From an uncultured Actinomycetes bacterium (GTDB lineage: Bacteria; Actinomycetota; Thermoleophilia; Solirubrobacterales; 70-9), in contig CAMPIP010000029.1 in NCBI GenBank assembly GCA_946886425.1, positions 1 through 17,846 on the forward strand: a stretch of 17,846 nt of DNA, given 5' to 3'. Shown one piece after another: positions 7,390 to 13,703 of the stretch. The stretch's first letter is position 1. Every line of letters starts with the position of its first letter. Position numbers and translations under genes: made by a program. A model generated the notes under the pieces. It was not told where the DNA came from and made no database searches. It saw only the letters and a program-made list of their open reading frames with translations.

Positions 7390-8768
7390 CCCGCTCGGGC
7401 GGCGCCGGCCTCCTCTGGCCGGCGCCGTTCGCGCCACGCCGTCCAGGCCCAGGTCGCGCCGACTCCGGCGCAGGCGGCCAGCAGCGGCAGCATCGCCAGC
7501 ACCCGGCGCGGCGAGGCGACCAGCAGCGCGCTCAGCGCAGTGATCGCGACGAACACCGTCGCCAGCACCGCCGCCTCCCAGCGCCGCCGCCAGGCCAGCG
7601 CGCCGAGGCCGAGCAGGCCGAGGGCAACCACGGCCCAGTGGAAGAGCTCCCAGCCGGGCGCTTCCATCACCGCCCGCGGCCCGTGTCCCCAGAGCCGCCA
7701 GACCTTCTTGGCGAGGAAGCCGGCGTACTCGAGCGGCTCCTCACCGAGGTCCTCCCAGAGCTGCTCCCGGCCCATCTTCGCCAGCGCCTGGTCCGTTTCC
7801 AGGCTGGGATGGCGGTCGGCGGCGAGCCGGGCGAGGATCTGCTCGAGGCGCAGCCGGCGCACCGCGCCCGGCCCGAACAGCTCCGGATGCCGCTCGACGA
7901 CCTCGGCCCCGACCCGCTCCGGGTTCCCGCCGGAGGGCAGGTAGGTCCCCGCGAACAGCACCTGGCCGCCGCCGGTCGAGATCGGCACGAACCGTCCCAG
8001 CGCCTCGGCGTTGCGGACGGTCCAAGGGGCGATGACGACGAGGGCCGTGAGCAGCATGATCGCGGCGGCGCCGAGCGAGCGGCGCCAGCCGGCTCGGACG
8101 CCGGCCGCGAAGACGACGATCGCGAGCAGCATGGTCACGCCGAGGTACTCCGGCCGGACCAAGCCGAGCGCTCCCAGCAGCGCGCCAGGGACGAGCCACC
8201 GGGCGGGCGGAGCGGCTCGCTCCCCGGCCGCCCAGAAGATCGCCCAGACCGCGGCTGCCAGGAGAGTCGCCGCCAGCGGCTCGCTCATCAGCATCCCCTG
8301 GTACTCGAGCAGCGCCGGGTAGACCGCCACGACCATCGCGGCGATCAGGCCGGCGAGGACCGGCTCTGCGCCATGGAGCTTCTCCCTGCCCTGGTTTGGA
8401 GAAACTCCAGGGCGCGCGAGGCGCCGTCCCAGCAGGTAGGCGAGAAGCACCGAGAGGCTGCCGATCAGCGCCAGCACCAGGCGCGCCAGGCGTTCGTGGA
8501 CGCCGCCCGTGACCTTGTAGATCCCGGCCACGAACAGGGGCAGCCCAGGCGAGTAGTTGCTGGACGGCTGGGTCGCGCCCGCCCCGACCGTGAAGCCCTC
8601 GCCGCGCTCGAGGTTGGCCGCGATCGCCGCGTAGGCCGCGGCGTCGTAGACCGGCGCGCGGCCGTCCCAGGCCTCGCCAAACCGCAGGCCGAAGCCAAGC
8701 AGGAGAATCGCGACCAGGGCGGCGAGGCCGGCCCTGCCCCCGTTGCGCGCCGCCAGGCCGTCGAGCAT
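7386..8768 (-). CDS. GT39-type (ArnT/PMT-like) integral membrane glycosyltransferase, second paralog
   Basis: A 460-residue membrane protein clearly homologous to the one at 5491-6888. Shared landmarks are the first helix (about 12-31), the loop Asp in YDAAAY (Asp42, the presumed catalytic residue), YSPGLPLF, LMSEPLA, VRPEYLG, APWTVRN and the ISTGGG loop. It should transfer a sugar from a polyprenyl-phosphate donor to an unknown acceptor outside the cell membrane. ATG 8768 is preferred over the upstream ATG near 8816: it puts helix 1 near the N-terminus and lies 7 bases after a TAGCAT box. Residues 118-134, following RLAR exactly as in the paralog, are encoded by palindromic element B. The gene is divergent from sqdB with a 76-base gap, and its stop overlaps that of the small secreted protein. 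Confidence 0.84.
   Translation of the reverse strand: MLDGLAARNGGRAGLAALVAILLLGFGLRFGEAWDGRAPVYDAAAYAAIAANLERGEGFTVGAGATQPSSNYSPGLPLFVAGIYKVTGGVHERLARLVLALIGSLSVLLAYLLGRRLARPGVSPNQGREKLHGAEPVLAGLIAAMVVAVYPALLEYQGMLMSEPLAATLLAAAVWAIFWAAGERAAPPARWLVPGALLGALGLVRPEYLGVTMLLAIVVFAAGVRAGWRRSLGAAAIMLLTALVVIAPWTVRNAEALGRFVPISTGGGQVLFAGTYLPSGGNPERVGAEVVERHPELFGPGAVRRLRLEQILARLAADRHPSLETDQALAKMGREQLWEDLGEEPLEYAGFLAKKVWRLWGHGPRAVMEAPGWELFHWAVVALGLLGLGALAWRRRWEAAVLATVFVAITALSALLVASPRRVLAMLPLLAACAGVGATWAWTAWRERRRPEEAGAARAG
7400..7427. terminator. Strong GC hairpin at a convergent gene end, possible terminator
   Basis: Perfect 11-bp arms CGGCGCCGGCC (7400-7410) and GGCCGGCGCCG (7417-7427) flank a 6-base loop TCCTCT. 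It begins 11 bases after the stop of the plus-strand secreted protein and lies inside the last codons of the minus-strand GT39 gene. There is no T-run, which is usual in high-GC actinobacteria, so termination is an inference. Confidence 0.5.
8368..8415. repeat. Palindromic element B, in frame in the second GT39 gene
   Basis: Arms at 8368-8385 (GCGCCATGGAGCTTCTCC) and 8398-8415 (GGAGAAACTCCAGGGCGC) pair at 16 of 18 positions around a 12-base loop CTGCCCTGGTTT. The total is 48 bp, exactly 16 codons. It encodes the polar stretch PGVSPNQGREKLHG at the same place, after RLAR, where element A sits in the paralog, yet the arm sequences of A and B differ. Confidence 0.8.
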
Positions 8769-8775
8769 GGGGAGG

Positions 8776-8781
8776 ATGCTA
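8776..8781 (-). promoter_or_regulatory. Possible -10 element for the second GT39 gene
   Basis: TAGCAT on the minus strand ends 7 bases before the ATG at 8768, implying a leaderless transcript. No Shine-Dalgarno or clear -35 is present. It shares the 76-base intergenic region with the opposing sqdB promoter candidate. Confidence 0.45.
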
Positions 8782-8829
8782 TGCCGCCGCCAAGCGGCCC
8801 GATTCGCCCACGCCATCGGCCCCGGCAGC

Positions 8830-8835
8830 TACGAT
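8830..8835 (+). promoter_or_regulatory. Possible -10 element for sqdB
   Basis: TACGAT ends 9 bases before the ATG at 8845. The intervening bases (GCCGCGCCT) contain no Shine-Dalgarno, so a very short or absent 5' leader is likely. No -35 is evident. Confidence 0.4.
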
Positions 8836-8844
8836 GCCGCGCCT

Positions 8845-10020
8845 ATGAGAATCCTCATCCTCGGGGGTGACGGGTACCTCGGCTGGCCCACCGCGCTGCG
8901 CTTCTCCGCCCGCGGCCACGAGGTGTCGGTCGTCGACAACTTCGCGCGCCGGCGCTGGGTCGAGGCCCAGGGCTCGGACTCGCTGACGCCGATCGCGCCG
9001 CTGCCCGACCGCCTCGCCGCCTGGGAGGAGATCTCCGGCAAGCGGGTCGCCAGCTACGTCGGCCCGGTCGAGGACGGCGACTTCCTCGACTCGGTCGTCG
9101 CCGAGACCCGCCCGGATGCGGTCGTCCACTACGGCCAGCAGGCCTCGGCGCCCTACTCGATGGGCTCGCGCCAGCAGGCGGTCGAGACCCAGCACGCCAA
9201 CGTGATCGGCAACCTCAACCTGCTCTTCGCGATCCGCGATCACGTCCCCGAGTGCCACCTGGTCAAGCTGGGGACGATGGGCGAGTACGGCCAGCCCGAG
9301 ATCGACATCGAGGAGGGCTACATCGAGATCCATCACAAGGGGCGCAGCGACACGCTGCCCTACCCGAAGCTGCCGGCCTCGCTGTACCACTGCTCGAAGG
9401 TCCACGACTCGACCAACATCCACTTCGCCTGCCGGACCTGGGGCCTGCGCGCCACCGACCTCAACCAGGGCGTCGTCTACGGGATCGAGACCGACGAGAC
9501 CGCCGCCGACGAGCGCCTGATCACCCGCTTCGACTATGACGAGGTCTTCGGCACGGTCCTGAACCGGTTCTGCCTGCAGGCGGTGATCGGCCACCCGCTG
9601 ACGGTCTACGGCTCCGGCGGCCAGACCCGCGGCTTCCTCAACATCCGCGACACCCTCAACTGCGTCGAGCTGGCGGTCGAGAACCCCGCCGACGCCGGCG
9701 ACTTCCGCGTCTTCAACCAATTCACCGAGCAGTTCTCGGTGATCGAGCTGGCCGAGCTGGTCAAGCAGGCCGGCGAGCACCTCGGCTACACGGTGGAGAT
9801 CCAGCACTGCGAGAACCCGCGCGTGGAGAAGGAAGAGCACTACTACAACGCCATCCACACCAAGCTGCTCGACCTCGGCCTGCAGCCGACGCTGCTGGGC
9901 GAGGAGCTGGTCGAGTCGATGATCCACAAGATCGAGCGCTACAAGGCGAACGCGATCGAGAGCGCGATCGACCCGCGGACCCGCTGGAACCCGGCGAAAT
10001 CGCCCGCGGGCCGCGCCTAG
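8845..10020 (+). CDS. sqdB: UDP-sulfoquinovose synthase
   Basis: A 391-residue short-chain dehydrogenase/epimerase family enzyme that converts UDP-glucose and sulfite to UDP-sulfoquinovose, the donor of the sulfolipid SQDG headgroup. The NAD-binding motif is LILGGDGYLGWP (4-15). Active-site residues match plant SQD1 almost number for number: Thr144 in LGTMGEYG, and Tyr181 with Lys185 in SLYHCSKVHD. Family-specific stretches follow: EIDIEEGYI, ATDLNQGVVYG, FDYDEVFGTVLNRF, HPLTVYGSGGQTRGFLNIRD and FRVFNQFTEQFSV. ATG 8845 starts right at the Rossmann strand, so the longer open frame from 8743 is not used. The sulfoquinovosyltransferase of the lipid pathway is not in the window. The gene is divergent from a GT39-type glycosyltransferase. 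The enzyme call is secure; the final product in this organism is not. Confidence 0.94.
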   Translation: MRILILGGDGYLGWPTALRFSARGHEVSVVDNFARRRWVEAQGSDSLTPIAPLPDRLAAWEEISGKRVASYVGPVEDGDFLDSVVAETRPDAVVHYGQQASAPYSMGSRQQAVETQHANVIGNLNLLFAIRDHVPECHLVKLGTMGEYGQPEIDIEEGYIEIHHKGRSDTLPYPKLPASLYHCSKVHDSTNIHFACRTWGLRATDLNQGVVYGIETDETAADERLITRFDYDEVFGTVLNRFCLQAVIGHPLTVYGSGGQTRGFLNIRDTLNCVELAVENPADAGDFRVFNQFTEQFSVIELAELVKQAGEHLGYTVEIQHCENPRVEKEEHYYNAIHTKLLDLGLQPTLLGEELVESMIHKIERYKANAIESAIDPRTRWNPAKSPAGRA

Positions 10021-10029
10021 TTCCGCTGC

Positions 10030-10035
10030 TAGCAT
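10030..10035 (+). promoter_or_regulatory. Possible -10 element for ilvB
   Basis: TAGCAT ends 10 bases before the ATG at 10046, with no Shine-Dalgarno between, suggesting a short or absent leader. The whole sqdB-ilvB gap is only 25 bases, so read-through from sqdB is also possible. Confidence 0.4.
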
Positions 10036-10045
10036 CGCCAGTCCC

Positions 10046-11746
10046 ATGCGCGCCGCCGACACGTTGATGGAGTCGCTCAAGGCCGAGGGCGTCAAGCACG
10101 TCTTCGGGATCCCCGGCGGGGCCAACCTGCCGATCTACGACGCCGTGGTCGACGCCGACTTCCGCCACGTCCAGGTCCGCCACGAGCAGGGCGCCGGCCA
10201 CGCCGCCGAGGGCTACGCCCGCGCCTCGGGCCGGGTCGGGGTCGCCTTCGCCACCTCGGGCCCGGGCGCGACCAACCTGATCACCGCGATCGCCGACGCG
10301 ATGCTCGACTCGACCCCGACCGTGTTCATCACCGGCCAGGTGAAAACCGAGCTGATCGGCACCGACGGCTTCCAGGAGGCCGACATCCTCGGCGCCACGC
10401 TGCCGTTCGTGAAGCACTCCTTCCAGGTCACCGACGCGCGCCAGATCCCCGAGTACGTCCACGAGGCCTTCCACATCGCCTCGACCGGCCGGCCGGGCCC
10501 GGTCCTGCTCGACATCCCGCAGGACCTCTCGCGCGCCGACATCGACTACGTGCCGCGCACCGAGCCGGTCGAGATGCCCGGCTACAAGCCCTCCACCGAC
10601 GGCAACATCAAGCAGATCCGGATCGCCGCCAAAGCGCTCGCCAACGCGCGCCGGCCGATCTTCTACACCGGCGGCGGCGTCATCAACGGCAACGCCTCCG
10701 AGGAGCTTCGCGAGCTGGCCGAATCGGACCGCTTCCCGGTCACCTCGACGCTGATGGGCCTCGGCGGCTTCCCGGCCTCGCACCAGAACTGGCTCGGGAT
10801 GCTCGGCATGCACGGCACCTTCGCCGCCAACTACGGGATGGACAAGGCCGACCTGATCGTCGCGATCGGCGCCCGCTTCGACGACCGGATCACCGGCAAG
10901 CTCAGCGAGTTCGCGCCGCACGCCAAGGTGATTCACATCGACATCGACCCGGCCGAGATCTCCAAGAACGTCGGCGCCCACATCCCGATCGTCGGCGACG
11001 TCAAGCAGGTGCTGCCGAAGCTGACCCGCGAGTACCGGGCGCTGCAGACCGATACCTCGCGACTGGAGGGCTGGTGGAGTCAGATCGATTCCTGGCGCGA
11101 CCAGCATCCGCTGCGCTACGAGCCCGGCCAGGACGGCGAGATCAAGCCGCAGTACATGATCGAGGCGATGCACCGGGCGACCGGCGGCGACGCAATCGTC
11201 ACCTCCGACGTCGGCCAGCACCAGATGTGGACCGCCCAGTACTACGGCTTCGAGAAACCGCGGCGCTGGATCAACTCCGGTGGCCTCGGGACGATGGGCT
11301 TCGGCCTGCCGGCGGCGGTCGGCGCCAAGGTCGCCTGCCCCGACGAGACGGTCGTCTGCATCGCCGGCGACGGCAGCCTGATCATGAACATCCAGGAGCT
11401 GGCGACCTGCGTCACCGAGGAGATCGCGGTCAAGGTCTTCCTGATGAACAACGGCTACATGGGCATGGTCCGCCAGTGGCAGGAGCTGTTCTGGGACCGC
11501 CGCTACAGCTCGGTCGAGATGGGCGCCAGCCCCGACTGGGTGAAGCTGGCCGAGGCCTTCGGCGCGACCGGCCTGCGCTGCGAGAACGCCGACGACCTCG
11601 AGGCGACGATGGCGAAGGCGCTGGAGACGGACGGCCCGGTGCTGCTCGACGTTCGCGTCGCCCAGGAAGAGAACTGCTACCCGATGATCCCGCCGGGCTT
11701 CGCCGCCCGCGACATGGTCGACACGCCGAAGGCGGTGCGCGAGTAG
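10046..11746 (+). CDS. ilvB: Acetolactate synthase large (catalytic) subunit
   Basis: A 566-residue thiamine diphosphate enzyme that condenses two pyruvates to acetolactate, or pyruvate and 2-oxobutyrate, as the first common step of valine, leucine and isoleucine synthesis. The N-terminal domain has the cofactor-activating Glu47 in VRHEQGAGHAAEGYA, then SGPGATNLITAIADA and GQVKTELIGTDGFQEADILG. The central FAD-associated domain includes YTGGGVINGN and IGARFDDRITGKL. The C-terminal domain has the diphosphate/magnesium motif beginning GDGSLIMNIQELAT (about 441) and ending NNGYMGMVRQWQ. Length is normal for the family. The ATG at 10046 follows sqdB by 25 bases, and the TAG stop shares one base with the GTG of ilvN (TAGTG), the usual tight coupling of the two subunits. 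Confidence 0.96.
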   Translation: MRAADTLMESLKAEGVKHVFGIPGGANLPIYDAVVDADFRHVQVRHEQGAGHAAEGYARASGRVGVAFATSGPGATNLITAIADAMLDSTPTVFITGQVKTELIGTDGFQEADILGATLPFVKHSFQVTDARQIPEYVHEAFHIASTGRPGPVLLDIPQDLSRADIDYVPRTEPVEMPGYKPSTDGNIKQIRIAAKALANARRPIFYTGGGVINGNASEELRELAESDRFPVTSTLMGLGGFPASHQNWLGMLGMHGTFAANYGMDKADLIVAIGARFDDRITGKLSEFAPHAKVIHIDIDPAEISKNVGAHIPIVGDVKQVLPKLTREYRALQTDTSRLEGWWSQIDSWRDQHPLRYEPGQDGEIKPQYMIEAMHRATGGDAIVTSDVGQHQMWTAQYYGFEKPRRWINSGGLGTMGFGLPAAVGAKVACPDETVVCIAGDGSLIMNIQELATCVTEEIAVKVFLMNNGYMGMVRQWQELFWDRRYSSVEMGASPDWVKLAEAFGATGLRCENADDLEATMAKALETDGPVLLDVRVAQEENCYPMIPPGFAARDMVDTPKAVRE

Positions 11747-12291
11747 TGGAGGCCGGGACCCCGGATCTGCTCAAGCTCGAGGACCTGCACGTGCCGGGTC
11801 AGTTGAGTGGCCGCAAGCACGTGCTCTCGATCCTGGTCGAGAACAAGCCGGGTGTGCTGGCGCGCGTCGCCGGCCTCTTCTCGCGGCGGGGTTTCAACAT
11901 CGACACGCTCGCGGTCGGCCCGACCGACGACCCCAGCGTCTCCCGCATCACCCTGACCCTCGACGGCGCCGTCCACCCGATCGACCAGGTCACCAAGCAG
12001 CTGCACAAGCTGATCAACGTCCTGAAGATCCGCGACATGGAGCCGGAAGAGACGGTGGCTCGCGAGATGGCTCTCTTCAAGGTCTCTTCGGCGGTCGAGA
12101 ACCGGGCCGAGATCATCCAGTTCGCCGAGATCTTCCGCGCCAAAATCGTCGACGTCGCCCGCCGCACGATGACGATCGAGGTGACCGGCTCCGCCGACAA
12201 GATCGAGGCCTTCGAGCGGATGGTCCGCCCGCACGGCCTGGTCGAAATGGTCCGCACGGGCGAGATCGCGATTGCGCGCGGTTCCGACTGA
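11746..12291 (+). CDS. ilvN: Acetolactate synthase small (regulatory) subunit
   Basis: A 181-residue partner of IlvB that raises its activity and carries feedback inhibition by branched-chain amino acids. An N-terminal ACT domain is clear: HVLSILVENKPGVLARVAGLF, RRGFNIDTLAVG, and VSRITLTLDG (about 25-75). The C-terminal domain includes REMALFKV, EIIQFAEIFRAKIVDV and the ending HGLVEMVRTGEIAIARG, all typical. The GTG start at 11746 overlaps the ilvB stop by one base; an 18-residue leader precedes the ACT domain, within the range of the family. The next gene, menF, begins inside the last 20 bases of this one, in place of the ilvC gene that often follows. Confidence 0.95.
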   Translation: MEAGTPDLLKLEDLHVPGQLSGRKHVLSILVENKPGVLARVAGLFSRRGFNIDTLAVGPTDDPSVSRITLTLDGAVHPIDQVTKQLHKLINVLKIRDMEPEETVAREMALFKVSSAVENRAEIIQFAEIFRAKIVDVARRTMTIEVTGSADKIEAFERMVRPHGLVEMVRTGEIAIARGSD

Positions 12292-13684
12292 GTCGCTTCT
12301 GAGCAACCTGCGCGAGGGGGTGGAGCGCGCCCTCGGCCGCCCCGGCCGCACCCTGGTCAGCGTCACCGTCGAGGTCGACCTCGAGGATCCCTGCGCCGCC
12401 GTCTTCGCCTCCCGGCTCGCCTCCGACCGCTGGTTCTGCTGGGAGCAGCCCGACCGCGGCTTCGCCCTGGCCGGACTCGGCGTCGCCCACGAGGCGGTCT
12501 CGCGCGGCCGCGATCGTTTCGCCGACGTCGCCCGCGAGTGCCTGCGGACAGGCGGCGACGCGGTGCTGGACGAGCCGCCCGGCCTGCCCGCCGGCGCCGG
12601 CCCGGTCTGGCTCGGCGGGTTCGCCTTCGCCCCCGACGGTGGCGCCTCCTCGACCTGGTCCTCGCTCACCCCTGCCTCGATGGTCCTCCCGGAGCTCTCG
12701 CTCTGCCGCAGCGCCGGCAGCACCTTCCTGACCGTCAACGCGATCGTCGGCACGAGTTCGCCCGACGGTCCGCAGAGCGGATCCCAGGGCGAACGCGTCG
12801 CCGAGGCGCGCCTGGCGAGCCTGCGCGACGAAGCGCTGCCGCTGCTCGACCCGCACCCGACCGCCCCGGCGATTCGCAGCGCCCGGCCGCCACGCGAGTT
12901 CGAAGCGGCGGTGGAAGCCGCGACGGCGCGGATCGGGGCGGGGGAGATGAGCAAGGTGGTACTGGCCCGCGAGGTGATCGTCGAGGCGGCGGCCGCCCAC
13001 GACACCGCCGCCCTGTTCGGGGCGATGCGCGAGCAGTTCCCCTCCTGCTTCTGCTTCTGCTGCGGCACCCCGGAGGCCGCCTACGTCGGCGCCAGCCCCG
13101 AGCTACTGGTGCGGCGGGCGGGGGCGAGCGTCTCCACCGTCGCCCTGGCCGGCTCGACCCGGCGCAGCTCCGACCCCGCCGTCGACGACCACCTCGGCGA
13201 GCAGCTGCTGCGCAGCGACAAGAACCGCCGCGAGCAGCGGATCGTCGCCGAGCGGATCGTTCGCGCCCTGCGCCCGCACGCGGTATGGGTCGAGGCTGCC
13301 GCCGAGCCGGAGATCGTCAGGGTGGCGAACATCCAGCACCTGGCGACCCCGGTGATCGCCCAGCTCGCGGAGCCGCACTCGGCCATCGAGCTGGCCGGGA
13401 TGCTGCACCCGACCCCGGCCACCGGCGGCGAGCCCTGGACCGCCGCCGAGCCGGCGATCGCCGAGCTGGAGGGCATGGACCGTGGCTGGTACGCGTCCCC
13501 CGTCGGCTGGATGGACGCGACCGAGGACGGTGAGTTCTGCGTCGCTCTGCGCAGCGGGTTGATCCGCGACCGCGAGGCGCACCTGTTCGCGGGCGTCGGG
13601 GTTGTCGCGGGGTCGGATCCGGCCGCGGAGCTGGCGGAGACGGAAATCAAGCTTGCGGCGTTGTTGCCGTTTCTTGCTGAGTAG
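12272..13684 (+). CDS. menF: Isochorismate synthase
   Basis: A 470-residue chorismate-utilising enzyme that probably makes isochorismate, the entry step of menaquinone synthesis, since menD faces it. Motifs of the chorismate-binding domain appear in order: AGEMSKVVLAREV (Lys228 is the likely catalytic lysine), AAYVGASPELLVRR, TVALAGSTRR, LLRSDKNRREQRIV, NIQHLATPV, LHPTPATGGEP, and DRGWYASPVGWMD with FAGVGVVAGSDP. Salicylate or anthranilate synthases share this fold, but the ending and context favour MenF. The start is uncertain: TTG at 12272 overlaps ilvN by 20 bases and has only a weak GGGCGAG upstream; GTG 12320 is another choice. Residues 161-176, in the loop before the catalytic half, are encoded by palindromic element F. 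It is possibly co-transcribed with ilvBN. Confidence 0.88.
   Translation: MRAVPTESLLSNLREGVERALGRPGRTLVSVTVEVDLEDPCAAVFASRLASDRWFCWEQPDRGFALAGLGVAHEAVSRGRDRFADVARECLRTGGDAVLDEPPGLPAGAGPVWLGGFAFAPDGGASSTWSSLTPASMVLPELSLCRSAGSTFLTVNAIVGTSSPDGPQSGSQGERVAEARLASLRDEALPLLDPHPTAPAIRSARPPREFEAAVEAATARIGAGEMSKVVLAREVIVEAAAAHDTAALFGAMREQFPSCFCFCCGTPEAAYVGASPELLVRRAGASVSTVALAGSTRRSSDPAVDDHLGEQLLRSDKNRREQRIVAERIVRALRPHAVWVEAAAEPEIVRVANIQHLATPVIAQLAEPHSAIELAGMLHPTPATGGEPWTAAEPAIAELEGMDRGWYASPVGWMDATEDGEFCVALRSGLIRDREAHLFAGVGVVAGSDPAAELAETEIKLAALLPFLAE
12752..12798. repeat. Palindromic element F, in menF
   Basis: An imperfect palindrome centred on 12775. Outer arms 12752-12763 (ACGAGTTCGCCC) and 12787-12798 (GGGCGAACGCGT) pair at 11 of 12 positions, and an inner stem 12769-12773/12777-12781 pairs fully around the loop AGA; three mismatches separate the two stems. 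It encodes the polar loop TSSPDGPQSGSQGERV, residues 161-176 of menF. It is weaker than the other elements because of the internal mismatches. Confidence 0.6.
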
Positions 13685-13703
13685 GTGGTGGGGTCGGGGC
13701 GGC

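Noticed and set aside
6657..8870. Very long plus-strand open frame (over 700 codons)
   Set aside because: It runs antisense to the GT39 genes and across the secreted protein; composition is Arg/Gly/Pro/Gln-rich with no motifs, typical of GC-rich shadow frames.
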